Below are positions 10,558 through 23,400 of a stretch of 64,000 nucleotides of DNA, one piece after another; the first letter of the stretch is position 1; the number at the start of each line of letters is the position of its first letter. Origin of the DNA: Agrypnia vestita (taxonomy: Eukaryota > Arthropoda > Insecta > Trichoptera > Phryganeidae); assembly GCA_016648135.1 (NCBI GenBank), contig JADDOH010000291.1, positions 62,001-126,000 on the forward strand. Direction: 5' to 3'. The notes under the pieces were generated by a model, which did not search any database, was not told where the DNA came from, and worked only from the letters and a program-made list of their open reading frames with translations. Both the position numbers and the translations under genes were made by a program.

Positions 10558-13100
10558 ATATCATCCATAGATAACATAATAAATATCATCTATAATATGT
10601 ATTATTATGTTATCTATGATAATATGCCATATGCTATTATTATGTTATCTATGCATATGCTTTTGGCCATTGATATGTTACTATATTAAAAAAATAAAAA
10701 CAATTTAAAATCAAGAGAGTAGCTGGAGTAGCTCTACTCAACTTTTCTCTGAGAATGTGAAATGTTATTGTTGTGATGTAATTCACATTTGGAGTGTCCA
10801 AAATGATGGCCAAAATAACAAACAACTTACGATTTTTTTTAAATTTCAAAATCCCCATTCGGAAAGAAGGTGGCGGATCTAATTCAGTTCAGTCAAATAT
10901 ATAAAATCTTCTGGTTTGTGTTTTCTGGGGCATTATTCCGTGTTTTACGACCTCCCTGGCCGACATTTCAGATCCCATTGGAGGGTCCATCATCAGGGCT
11001 GATGTATTAACATACCACAAAAAAACACAATCCAGAAGATTCTGAACGGTCGTGAAAACCTAAGAAAATTCTTAATTATATATAACTCTTCTACAAATCC
11101 AAAAGTCCTCATAAACTTTGATAAAATGTAGCCATACATATCAACATAGATAGGTAATTATATGAATGATTAAAATATACGACATATATTTCAGGTACGT
11201 ATCATTATTTTTTTCGTCATTGGTGTAGATTTTTTTACGTTGACATCGAAATTTAACACAAAAAGTCATTGTTATTCTAAAATTCATCTCGGACAGACAT
11301 TTTTACCACGATTTTTGGAATGATCACCATCTTCATCCCCTCGTCCTAGTAGGGTCGGGGGCCCAAAGACTTAACAAGGTGCTTCGATATTCCATGTCTT
11401 GTGCTGCTTTCGTACGTGTTAACCAGTCAAGACGCATCTTGTTTGCATTAACTTTTTTCTGTTATTTCTCCCAGTTTAAATTAGGGCGTCCCACCAGTCG
11501 CCTTTTTTCTAGGGTTCTCAAAAAGAAACTCCTCTCTGACATTCCTACCCTAGCACTAATTTCATTGGCTGACTCCACAACTGTACTCTGGAACACACTC
11601 CTTTCACTCTTAACATCTAGTTGCTCGGGTGACAAGTTATTATATGCTTGATCTTGATTATTCTTTCCTGGCCTTATCAGCTTCCAGCTTCCCCGTCACT
11701 CTATTTTGGAATGTTTGAGGTAATATGATTTAATCGAAATCATATTGTCTTTATTTAATATTATAGGTACAATATATCCATATGCTTTCTATTATATTAT
11801 AGAACCGTTAAAGATTCACCATGCTTACACATTGTATGAATTATTTATTTATTGATGTTTTAACATCTTTCCTCTCACTTTCCTGCAATCTGTGGCAGTG
11901 ATTTCGTGAAAATGGACGGAAATGCGTAACAGGAAATAAGACGCCAGGGAAGCGCGCGCAATTCCATTTAACCAATGAGCGCACTCCGTGCGCGCGATGG
12001 GAGAAATCATCGTTTATAAACAAATCAATGTCCAGCAAGTTCCATTACAACGAAGACGCACTTACAACAGCCAATGCTTTTGATTTTGTGTACATGCTAC
12101 CCGACTGGTGTCAAGCGTGTGGATGTTGTAACATTTATATATTTTGGCTTATATCTTCAAAACTATCCAATAAAAACTTTTTTTTACATTAATGTTAACA
12201 ATAACTACCCATAATGATTTAAATTCTCAAATTTATATAATAAATGTGATTATTTTTAAATATTTATTCAAAGTTTTCATACAATATGTATAGCGGCAGA
12301 CTACCTATGAAAATAAATAAAAACATATAATTTACCAAATACATTTTTTAAAAAATATATATGTATATAGATATACGGTACTTACCTAGTGCGGCAAAAT
12401 TCAACAGTAAATAAATGCACATACATTAGCTGTTTTAAATTTTGATGTTGTTTTATGTTGCTACTCAATTGATATTTTTAATTATGAGATGTCAAATGTT
12501 ACGAAAGGCTCGTTTTTTAAAAATTTATCATACGTTTATATAAAATTTATTTTACTCCATACATTTTATGAATACAATACAATTTATTCATACAAATAAA
12601 CGTTTTACTCCATAAATTTATGCCATAAAAGACCTGACGCTTGTGCTTATGGGAGGAGTAATCACATCAGTACATTTTATGGATATTTAATTGTAATAAG
12701 TTGTTAAGAATATTGAGAACAAAATAATTAAATAAAAAGTGAAACTCGTGTGAATTTCAAGATTTTTTTGTTTATTCATTTTTAAATTATGTAAGGGTGT
12801 GTTTTTTTTTTTCGGGTAATGAATTTAATGATTTGATTTTATACATATATATTTAATGAAATCTCTAATAAATTGCTTCAGCAATGCGGCAATGATTGAT
12901 TGACAAGATTTGTAGTTTCGCTAAATATATATTGTTTTTGCACGCTTACCATGATTAATCAAATATTCTTACAAGATTTTTAAATCCACGAATTATAGAG
13001 TTTTATTTGCTAAAATTACTTATGATGAATTCTGAAGAATAAGTAAAAATATTTTAGTTTTTATACATCAGTTTTAATACTATTCTCAGGTATTAACAGC
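10558..13100. other. Intergenic, AT-rich, with repeat fragments
   Basis: No gene recognised. A short foldback segment lies at about 10910-11045 (GACCTCCCTGGCCGAC next to a repeated GGGCTGATG-type core), related to that at 13105-13290. The stretch 11337-11700 is GC-richer and may be an old retroelement fragment, but I could not match it to a family. The rest is simple AT-rich DNA. Confidence 0.5.
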
Positions 13101-13104
13101 CGTT

Positions 13105-13290
13105 CAAAATCTTCTCAGTGTAGTTTTTTGGAATATTTTGCGGTGTATATCTGACCTCTCTGGCTGAAGTTTTGGATCCTATTGCAAGGTACATCATCAG
13201 GGCTATGACGAACCCTGCAATGAGATCCTAAACCTCGGCCAGAGAGGTCAGTTATACACGGTAGAATATCCCAAAAAACTACACACATAA
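13105..13290. repeat. Small foldback repeat
   Basis: TGTAGTTTTTTGGAATATTT followed by TGACCTCTCTGGC is mirrored by the inverted GCCAGAGAGGTCA and AAAAAACTACAC about 100 bp later, with CATCAGGGCTATGACGAACC near the centre. The segment at 10910-11045 is a diverged relative. Confidence 0.6.
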
Positions 13291-14824
13291 GATCAGTTTT
13301 AATACTTAGAAAATATAACATCTTTTATATTTATACAGAAAGTAAAGTGAAAATTATTTTAGTTTATTTTTATTTGTATAACATAATTGCTAACATAATA
13401 AGATAAATTAAATAATGTAAACAAAATAATTGTAAAAACTTTATGGCACCTACCTTTCGAAGCAAAAAATTTTTCAGTCGGCAACACGAAACTTTTTCCA
13501 TTGGCAGATGAAAATTGAATTTGGCCAATCAAATCGTTTCAGATCAACGGCCGTTGGAACGTTCGGAAGTTTACGTGCGCTTGATAGAAACGGTTTTTGC
13601 ATTGTGTTTTCCGCTATTTTTTTTTTGTTATTAATGTGTAAATAGAATTACGAATTTGGTAAGTTCTGTCTATTGTGTTAGATATTTTAGCAAATTGCTT
13701 TTATTTATTATTTAGAAAGTGTTTTAATTCATAATTGGGCCCAACTCTGTCAAAAATGGTCTGCTGCTACCATGTTTTGAAAAATGCTCCAAACGTTTTT
13801 CCAAGGGTTTATTGCCTGGTGGATAATATGATGCTTATTTTTATTTATACATGACATTGTGTATTTTACGAATTACTGCACGTTTTTATATAAGAAATTT
13901 TCCTTCGAGGCAATAGTTTTAGAAGTACTTTTCGCTGTTAAGTGTTGATGCATCACATGGATTGCATTTGTTTGAATATGTGAAAAGGTTTAAAAAGGAA
14001 TTTATTATATAATGTATATCATTACATCATGTATAACACATAATTCTTCACCGCTTTCGTTAAAAACGAACTACGCGTCATGTAGGTAGTAGGTAGGTCG
14101 TCAGATAGACTGCAAGGATGCACGTCAGTTCTGCACCGTTTGTGATCGTCAACCGTTTTTTTAAACATTTGTTTCAAGTTTATGGAAAACTATTTCCAAA
14201 TCGCTTTTTGTATATTACATGATAATAAATTGAATTTTCGCTAGGTTTTTTTTACCGCCATATTTTATTCCGATGCGTCTTCATTCTTTTTTTGTTGAAA
14301 AATTCGCAACTTTTCAATTTCTGTGATCTCATTATATTCGCATCTTTCCTCGCATTTCATACTTTTCATGTTGATATCAACATCATAAATTTTAGATGGT
14401 TTAGTGCATCTCCTCAAACATAAAGTGACATAATTAATTTCCAAATTTAAATAATATAGAAAATATTGTATTGAAATGTGGCCTGCTATTTGCAAAAGCA
14501 ATTGCATTTTCCTCACTTGAATTACAATCTACTTTTTCATTGTCTGTATCAATATAAAATATTCAATCCATACGTATGTATTTACGAACATAAAGAATAA
14601 TACATCCCTTAATTAAAACTGAGAGCATGGTTATTTATTTTCTGATACGGCGAGTGCCTTACGATGATTAACAACCCATTTACCAGATACTTACAATTTT
14701 CCCACCAAGTCTAGTATTTTGATTCCTGTCCAGAATTCAGACAAGCTCTATTTTATTGAGAATTTTATGTTAGCAATATAACTGTACTTGAATTTTGTGG
14801 TCTAATTAATTTAATCACTAGGTA
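13291..14824. other. Intergenic, nothing recognised
   Basis: AT-rich sequence without a supportable exon, RNA gene or terminal-repeat structure. An open minus-strand stretch at 14265-14516 has no recognisable domain and is not called. Confidence 0.4.
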
Positions 14825-14967
14825 CAGTAGCCGGCAAACATCTTGAAATTTTACGGCGTAGTGGGGGGAAGTTTGCGAATGTACCATTCCACCAAAGAGA
14901 CCCAAATTTTGTCTTCTGCGCATTCCCTCACTACGCCAAAAAATTTCAAGAAGTTTGCCGGCAACTG
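14825..14967. mobile_element. Palindromic TA-flanked MITE
   Basis: CAGTAGCCGGCAAACATCTT at the left is mirrored by AAGTTTGCCGGCAACTG at the right, with arms of about 50 bp including the GGCGTAGTG motif and TA on both sides. This fits a mariner/Tc1-type MITE of 143 bp. Confidence 0.75.
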
Positions 14968-15429
14968 TATGTTTGATATATAATAATCTTATTAATTCTT
15001 CGGTAGATTTTTCCATACTAACATTAAAAAATTCTTAATACAACAGCATTTGAATTTTCAAAATTGCATCAGCAAAATTGAGATGCAATGTTTAATGTTT
15101 CAACACTGTGGACACACGATGACTGTAGCCTGACAGTAAGAGTGTGGGAGAAGCCTTGTATGACCAGTTTTAATTCCATGATTAATGAATGAAGGATGAT
15201 TTGTTTTCGTGGGCGCAACATGAAAGTATATTTCCAATGCAATTCTATTGGATCCAAGAATGGAGTTTATGGGCTCAGGAAGTTGGATGTCATCGCTGCA
15301 AAATATGTTTCACACAGAAATCTATTTAATATATTTTTAAGTTTACACCATCAAATCTTTCTAATACTTTGTAATGTTTTGAAATGTAATTGAGAGAATG
15401 ACACCAATTACTTTTTTTTTATGAAAGAT

Positions 15430-17215
15430 TGACAAAAACGTTCTCACCAGAGAGGCATCAGAGAGTCCCCAAATCTGAGCCTGCCGCAAGGAGCATAGAA
15501 GAGATGGAAGCCGCAGGGCTTACGACCTGTTGGCAGGTTTTAGGATCCTTTATGCCATGGCTATGTTCGTCATTTCTTCCATCCAGTGTATTTATGCATG
15601 TTCAGATGCATTAGGAGCCATTAAGAGTATTTTAAGATCTGTTGATTGCCACCTTTTCTTCCTGAGAATCTATACACCTGTGATCTGTTTAGTCCCAAGT
15701 CCTCTGGAAAGCTGTAGTCCTGGCAGTCCTCTCGCTCCCCCCTTCATTGCATAAAGTTTTGTCATACAATCATTTTTGGAGGTCTCATCCAATATACAAT
15801 ATGTATACAATTTATACATACACTTTTGGGATGTTTATCTTCCAGGGCTTTGTTACCAATAAGACCTGCTTAAGTGTTCTAAATATAAGACTATGTCAGG
15901 TCTCAGTGCTGTAGCACAGTTCTCATGGGGCCCTTTTTCAGTTTTCATATTGCCCTTAAGTTGAGTCCTCAGTCTCCAGTTTTATTATTTTATTATTGAA
16001 GTAAAACTTGATTCCATCCTTCCCTTATACCAGGGCCTCACAAAGTTGATCTTTGTAACATTCTCCTCAGCTAATTCTCTGCTCTAGCCATTGCCAGATT
16101 GACCCTTTCCCTGAGTATCTCCAGCACCTTGTTATGTCTATAAGTGTTTCTGCCGTCTTCCAGAGTGATCTCCAGTCAGGATGCGCCTTGTTGTGCATAT
16201 ATTGACGCTGCTTAGATTGCATGAGGCAGTTACACTTATACTCCGGGGCTTCAGATTTCTGAGGTCAGAAATTGTGTTTTGAAATGCATTTAAATAGAAT
16301 TTCAGCATCTCAGGTGACCAGCTATACAGCACGGCCCTCCATTACAGGGCAGGTGGGAGGCACATCTCTCCTGAGCCTTAGAATAGATAGAATAGGACGC
16401 ATGGAGCCAATCATTCTGCTTCTCAAGTTTTATTCCATGGAATCTGTAACTTTCTCCGAGTCTCTCTACTAGAGTCTTCAAGTGGACCTTTTCAGGTTAA
16501 ACTTTAACGAATCCTAGACCTTTTTGTTAAGACTTGTGTCTGTCAAGTATTTATGATGAAACTCCGTTCTTGCTTTGAACTCCACCAATTGATTATTTCT
16601 TGGCCAACATTCTGAGACATTTGGGTCCCTGGAGTCCTTAGGATATATATTTTGTGACATGATGCTGTGAATGCAGTCTGGATGGTCTTTTCCAACCCAA
16701 CATTTTCCCTTGACCTAAAAAAAGTAAACGGGTTGGCAGGTTTTGCCAGTCGTATCCACTGTTTGAGGTAAGCCACACACACCATCCAGGATACTTAGCT
16801 GTTACTTGGTAAAATAATAAACCAAGAATGGCATTATTAGTTGGGAAATCACATAGTTGTCGTATATATCTACGCTTTACTCGTCCTTGAATTTTGTCCA
16901 CTCTGTCCATAGTATCTTTGAAGTGCTCCATAATCTCATTGACTGGGTGAGCTCTGTCGTTATATTCAATCTTCTTTCTGAGGAATTTGAAGGGTTTATC
17001 TTTTTATACTGAAACTATCTCCACACCATTAATATCTAGTTTCAGGTCTATGGGCCCAAATGTTCTACCTTCTCTTGCAAGCGATATGCAGTAACATTTG
17101 AAGGGCTTGAGTTCCATACCATGTGACCATTCGCAGAAATGTTTGACAATCTTTGGTTTTTCTTGTTTTGTTCTGTTTGTCAGGATTGTTAAATCTGGAA
17201 ACGCCAGACAAGATG
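15430..17215 (-). pseudogene. Degenerate non-LTR retrotransposon (reverse transcriptase fragment)
   Basis: Minus-strand frames near 17200-16540 resemble the end of a non-LTR reverse transcriptase: SHGMELKPFKC followed by an INGVEI and PFKFLRKKIEYN block, then MDRVDKIQGR and a NNAILGLLFYQ stretch (compare the ...KPxKCxxLSI...INGxxI...FKFLG pattern). Stops and frameshifts are frequent. Further decayed frames continue to about 15430. The clade cannot be assigned; the 5' side abuts a dispersed repeat at 17222. Confidence 0.4.
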
Positions 17216-17221
17216 AAGTGT

Positions 17222-17965
17222 ATATGTTACAGTGAATCTGATTTTCTAGTGAGTCCATCATTCACTGGCATTTTAGAGAAAGTATATTCAAGGTCATTCT
17301 TATCATATTCAAAGAGTTTTTCACCAATAGAAATGAATACAATATTTTAACTTGCACTTACTAGTGAATTTATTGGTTTCCGAATTGTCAAAAATTAAAT
17401 TTGACAAGTCTGAAATCCGTTTCCGTAAAAATCTATGCTTTTAAACAAACTTTTATTTATCCAAATTGAAACAACCGGGCCTTGAATAACAATTTAATAA
17501 GGTATTGCGTGAACAAGGTTCTTACTGCATTATTAATTTCTTCTGTGCAAATCAGCATTATGTAGGTAACGGATATTATTAAAATAGTCATTTTGAAGTG
17601 TTGAAAGTTTCGTCTGCACCAATTCTTCATTATATGATTTTATAACAAGATTCTAATGGCACATGGACCTTGTTTTTCAAAATTTATTTTGCGTTTTGTG
17701 TCTCATTCTACACTAGTCTAGTCCAAAGTCATCACAAAGCGACAGTATTTCTAATTTTTATCCTTTGAGCGATAGCATATTCTCTATTCTGTGGCGATAG
17801 TTCTGTTTCTCGAACTGTCACACTTCTGGACTGGTCTTTGATATTCAATGATTAGTTTAGGTACGTAACTAAAACGTAATATATTTTTAAAATTTTAATC
17901 GCGAACACTTACGAAATTCTGATCATCTTATAATTCAAAAGACAGTCGATTAAACTCATAAAAAT
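17222..17965 (+). repeat. Mosaic dispersed repeat, copy A
   Basis: The part at 17222-17460 (starting TTACAGTGAATCTG) matches 34795-35020 and, inverted, 44691-44920. The part at 17461-17965 (with TTTATCCTTTGAGCGATAGC) matches inverted 44211-44690. At the junction lies a Harbinger-MITE end, TTGAAACAACCGGGCC. No coding capacity seen. Confidence 0.7.
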
Positions 17966-18015
17966 GATACGGTGCGAGCAAGCTTCACGTCTGTCACCGA
18001 CGCCGAGCCGAGTAA

Positions 18016-19040
18016 AGGCCCCCATTCACGGGCACTCCATTTGCCAGCACTCCACATCGGTGGATGACGTCCAAATTCGTACCACACTCACGATCACTGC
18101 TCCACGCGAAGCCACTCCATTTTTTTTTTGTCAGTTTAAGTGCAACTACCGGACACGAACATGAGACAATCAATACCTCCACATGAGAGATTAACAACGA
18201 CACTTCGTTACTTAGCGTCTGGCATCTTAGCGCATTGAAATTTTTACCTTTTAATATTTAATATCTTTTTGGAAAAGTCTTAACTCGGATAGACACATAG
18301 AAAGACACTTCAATGTTATTTATATGAATAAACCTTGCATAGTGATAATCTGCTAGTCAAACATGGATATTAAGATTATTATTTTAGTGAGATAAATTCA
18401 AAAAAGGTGTCAAAGCCTTTACATTAACATTCAATAATGTATTACTAGGTTCAAACTAGGTGGTTTTAGTTGATCAACTTCAATTATTCATATTAATTCT
18501 ATCAAATTAATATACAAAATATGTTATTAAATTCTTTTTTGAAGGTCCCTCTCAAAGACGCTATTTTTTTTTTGAACTGTATCTTTATTCGCACTTTGAT
18601 CGACCTTCTGGAATAATAACAATAGTTCTTGCATAGCGACATTTCGCTTATTTCGATCACGATAATTATGATGGCAGGTCATCCAGAGATATGGCGATTC
18701 CCTGTACATCTCAATCACCTCTAAAACAAACTCTTTTCCCGACATCATGGATTCATCCGTCCTTCGCCAGAGCGCGCGGCCGACTGAGCCTCAAAATGGA
18801 TTTCGGTTTTGACATTCACGAGCAGCGCGGCGTGGAGTGGCGTGGAGCGGCGCGCGAGTTCCGCATTCACGATGAGTTGGACGGCGGCCATTGGAGCCGC
18901 GCCGCAATGGATTTTGGAATGTTTGGAAATCCAACGTTCGGAGTGATGCCATCAAATCCACGCGGTTTTTCACATTCACGACGAGTTTTGGAGTGATGGA
19001 GTGGAGTGCTGTCAAATGGAGTGCCCGTGAATGGGGGCCT
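18016..19040. mobile_element. PIF/Harbinger-type transposon with perfect 28-bp TIRs
   Basis: The first and last 28 bp are exact inverted copies, beginning AGGCCCCCATTCACGGGC, and the element is flanked by TAA (18013-18015 and 19041-19043), the 3-bp TWA duplication typical of PIF/Harbinger. Subterminal regions carry many CACTCCA/TGGAGTG repeats. The interior holds a MADF remnant on the minus strand but no DDE transposase, so the copy is non-autonomous. Confidence 0.85.
18527..18748 (-). pseudogene. MADF (Myb/SANT-like) domain remnant in the Harbinger element
   Basis: The frame reads MSGKEFVLEVIEMYRESPYL, then WMTCHHNYRDRNKRN and AMQELLLLFQ, the pattern of a MADF domain (leading helix, P-LW, then H-YRDR-R). 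Harbinger transposons normally encode such a DNA-binding partner beside their DDE transposase. Near a T-run at about 18560-18570 the domain's expected continuation (a LRGTFKKEF-type piece) is in a different frame, so the copy is probably frameshifted. Confidence 0.6.
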
Positions 19041-20423
19041 TAAGTTTGCGAACTTAAAAACCGCGCACTTTATGTTGTACGTCTACCACCCGTGCTTACA
19101 CGTGCGCAAACAAGAAACGCAAACGACATTAGACACATTTTTGATAAAAAGATAGAAAATTGGAAATGCGGAAGAATCTGAATGAATTCAAACGTAAATG
19201 ATGACTTAGAATCTCTTTGATTTTTGTATTTTTCGCATCGAGTGTTTGTTACTTGACGCACTTTTAAAGGTTCATTTAAAATTAATAATACCGGGTGTAT
19301 GTTTATTTATGTTTCTATATTTGTAAGAAATAAACTTTTGTTGTATTGTTATAAAAAAAACATATTTAATAAACTTAATTGACAAAATACATATTCATTA
19401 ATAAAAATTTTCCCTTAACCCCCCAATATTTACATGGTGACATAACCTCGTTTTGTTCCGGCAGTCGTCAGATATCATAAAAAACCCGAGTGCGCGATCT
19501 TTCAGCCGACACCTTACTTCGCGATTCGTATTCGTTTTGCGGTGCCGCTGTCCTATTTTAATTTAGGAGTTAAAATAGGACCGCAAAATGAATAAAAATC
19601 GTCTAGTGTAGTGCCGCCTTTATACTTTCTACGCTTTAAGAATTACGTGTACAAATTGATGGTTTCACCGATATATTGTCTATGCTTTGAGTAATGTATT
19701 TTCACGGATTATGCGTAGTGAATCTGAGAATTCGTTGATTTAGATGTTTTCACTACCCCCACTCTGCCCGACCGGGAAAAGTACATTTTTACTAGTGAAA
19801 GTATAGTGTCACTAAAAATGCAAATTCGCTGTAACATATACATTATTTCTCTTCTTTTGGTAACCCCATTTTTCCAAGCAGAGGCTGGCATGCGTCTGTG
19901 ACACTTGAAAGCCATGCTCTTTTGGCGGACGACATGCATACATGCCACCAACTTTGACAGGGCATTGTGGATAATACTGTTCACTTCTTTGCTGTTTAAA
20001 ATACATGTTAAATAGACATCTTACCGATATCTTCAAACCATTTCTTATCTAATGTCATAATATATCTATTCCCATTTTGTCCTCCGTGTCATCATAAATT
20101 TTCCTCACCACATACAAGAATCATAATTCTTTTGATGTAATAAATTTATTGTAATAAAATATTATATGTATATATATTATCAATTAAATAAATAATATAT
20201 ATATATCTTTGTATTACAAAATTGGAACTGGATGAGGTTCATGTCGCTCTTCATTGCCACCGTTGTTACGCCACGTGTAACAATTTATTTACCTTTCATA
20301 TTTCTTGGAAAATTGTCACCCTCACTTGCTTATTATTAATTCTGGAAACCATGTCACCTTTTCCTCTAGTGCTATCAATAGAATTCTGAACATTTACATG
20401 TATTAATTTTTAATTGCTTACAG
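19041..20423. other. CycB3 upstream region with repeat fragments
   Basis: No gene recognised. A hairpin around 19524-19600 (TCCTATTTTAA...TTAAAATAGGA, with CGCAAAATGAATA) ends in GGCGGCACTACACTAG on the minus strand and looks like half of a Harbinger-like MITE. The segment 19709-19850 is a dispersed repeat shared, inverted, with 42507-42660 (both contain CCGGTCGGGCAGAGTGGGGG). The CycB3 promoter should lie here but no core element is clear. Confidence 0.45.
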
Positions 20424-20445
20424 GTAAGTTTTTGAAATACCGATT
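20424..20445 (+). promoter_or_regulatory. CycB3 5' leader start; acceptor abutting a donor-like sequence
   Basis: The 22 bases before the start codon follow TTGCTTACAG, a plausible acceptor, and begin GTAAGT. The simplest reading is a short leader exon segment spliced to an upstream 5' UTR exon; the juxtaposition also resembles a recursive splice site. Confidence 0.35.
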
Positions 20446-23400
20446 ATGGCGCCAATTAAATTGGCGAGCAAGGGGACTCTCGGAGGAGTGAATGGAATCT
20501 TCACAAATGGAGTTAGTACCCGAAGTAGAAATACGAGTACTCAGAAAACTCTTAAAGAAAGTACAAAAATTGTTGGCAAAAGAAAAGCCGGAAGTCCTCT
20601 TAAAGAGACCACGGCGAAAAGAGCCGCTTTTGGTGACATTACCAATTCCATTTCTAAAGGTATTTTAAATGACAAAAACAAGAATATCCTTGTTAAAAAG
20701 GTTACCGTCGAAGCAAAGACTTTACCCTCCTTGAAGGTTTGTGGATTTATTTATTTTCATAATACGGTTGCTTTTTCTTTTATTTCTTACCATGTAGCAA
20801 ATAATTAATTCTACTTATTTTCAGGTTTTAAAACAAAAATGCCAAGAGAACATTCCGATAATTAACAAAACTGCAAAGAGACAAAGTGGTGCCAAAACCG
20901 CAATTTTGAAGGAAAATTCAGAAAAGACTATATTACCCCCACCAATAAGAGAAAATGGTAAAATACTACCCCCACCAATTTCTAAAGCAGAAATTACCAC
21001 CAAGAATCACAAAGCTTCAGAAAAATCAACAGAATCATTAAAAAATGGGTACACAAACAAACTTGTTTCAACCCGCCTCAGTGATGAATTTAGTGAAGTA
21101 TCGCTGTATGTCTCAGCTGTGGAAGACATGTCAGTATTTACTCTTTTTTATATTTTACCTAAAACCTGTGTTTATTATTACTTATGTTCAGTTTTGTCAT
21201 TCAACAGTTGTAACATTCATATTATTTGTCAGATCGACTGTGAGCACCACAACAAACAGTGCAGATAAAACTGCCTCAAATAAAACAAAAGATTTGGTGG
21301 CAGACCATAAGACCGAAGAAGTTTCTCCAGTTCCTGAAGGAGTGACAGATTTTGATAAAGCCAATTGGAATGATCCATTCCAAGTTTCCAACTATGCCAT
21401 GGATATTTTTAACTACCTGAAAAGTCGCGAGGTTTGTTTTATATTTGCCTTATTTGTTCAATTAAATGTGATAAGATGGTTGCTTTTCCCAATTAGTTGT
21501 GGTTAGTTTATCTCCACTTCTCATGTGCTTTCTGGTGGAAAAAACATCCCAATTCGAAAGGCACACTCTTGTTGCACTGCCCAGTCCGATTGGGACATGC
21601 TCCTATCCAGACCTATCCCATGTCAAGATTACAGCAACACCAGCCCTTTACGCGGAACTACAACCTCTCTTTCCCACTCTCAATCCAATTGAATATATGC
21701 TGAATTTTTTTATTATTAACACCATTTGGGCTTTTACAATAAATAAAGGTAAGATAAAAAATAACCATTCGTAAATAGTATTATTTTTGACTTCATTTTA
21801 AAAATTTACCCCTATTGATGATTTCTACATAATTTAAGTAGTTGTACATTCAACAAACCGCCTTGAGCAAAGTCCTTTTATTTGTGATTAATTACGATTT
21901 TCTTTATTTTAATTACGTTTCATTTCAGACTACCTTAATATTTTCCCGGGCGCGAAGAAAATTTGTGGTATTTTTTTTATTGCTAAATTAAATTAGATAC
22001 GCTTTTTGTAACTCTTTAAGGTCGGCGCCACACTATGCGTTTTTTCCGTCACGTCTTCCGCGTCGCGTCCATGTCGTTGCGTCAAATCCGCAACTGAATT
22101 TAGCCGTCACATAGTTACTATATTCCGTGGCAGACCGCGCGGAGAACAAACATACGTGCGGACAATCTGTTAAATGTGGCGCGTTGCAGTCAAAAACACG
22201 AGACGTCACCGATTTTACGTTGACGTAAGTTCCGCGGGCGGGGAATCGAACAGAGGCTGAAACGAGCGTTCCGCCGGCGGTGGAACGATTGATGATCTGC
22301 GTAGTAACGGCGTTCCGCGGCGTCAAAGACTCGACGGAAGATACACCTAGTGTGACGCCGGCCTTAGAAAACAATAGGAGATATTATGTAATTAATATTG
22401 CCAATTGTTTCCTCGAAGAAATACAATCAAAATGAAAACAGTTTCGTTTAGGCGAAATTATTTTGCGCCGACGTTTATTTTGAAAAAGTTATCCTAAATC
22501 GCCGGATAAATTTATTTATTAAATATTATTTTATTAGCCTATTCAAATATTACAGGGTTTTTTTCAGCGGCTAGAACTTTTGTGACGCCACCAAACCCAC
22601 TTAATTTTTATTGCGCCCATTTTTCATTTTTAGGAATGTTGAACAAAATTTTATCTTCCGATAAACGTATTATGAAGATTTATTTGTATGAATAAATTGA
22701 GTTCGGTTATAAATATTTTCACGACTTAGGCGAGAAACGAACATATGCGGGAAACGTATTAAGCCTAAAAAATATGGGATTTATATGGGACTTTTTCGGG
22801 ACCGCAGAATTTAAAATTATTTAACAGGAAAACTTATTAAAAGTGAGTTTTGAGAGAAAAAGAAAGTTTATTAAGTGAGTTTCACTGTATTAATGCTTAC
22901 TCCACCTTTAATAGAAAATTTAATTTAAGACGTTATATATATTGTTTATGTAATCATTAGTAGCATCATATTAGAATAGTGAAAAAGGATATAATAAAAG
23001 ACAAATAGAATGTATCTAGAAACATTAGATTAAGTTATAAAAATTAAGACGATATTGTAATTACATTTAAAAGTATATGTTGATTGTTTTTGAAAAGATT
23101 TTTTTTTCATAGCGTTGTTATTGATTTTTGTAGTAGATTTTTCAATTTAGTTTTGAAATTTCTATAATTTTTTTCTGTCTTCATTTAATTGGGAAGAGCA
23201 TTAAAAAAAATGATACTTCTTGATAGGTGAAATGATGTTGGGCTGCGCTTTATTACATTTAGGATTAATAATATTAGGATAAACAACAGCAAGATAGAAT
23301 ATTTTGAGTTTGTTCAAATCTTTCAGAACAGTGCTGGATTTATGTCACAGAGACATTATTAATCAATTAACGTATATTATAGATATCTCACAGAGATGAA

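Noticed and set aside
11379..11651. 90-aa plus-strand open frame
   Set aside because: Possible retroelement debris, but I could not recognise any domain on either strand.
18691..19015. Open frames on both strands in the right part of the Harbinger element
   Set aside because: Translation of GC-rich subterminal TGGAGTG repeats; no domain.
21106..21140. CycB3 exon 2 donor at 21134 (GTATTT)
   Set aside because: It leaves phase 0, which gives a stop soon after the next acceptor at 21233; the GTATGT donor at 21106 keeps the frame.
22033..22374. 113-aa minus-strand open frame in CycB3 intron 4
   Set aside because: It coincides with a GC-rich TIR MITE; the composition explains the absence of stops and no domain is visible.
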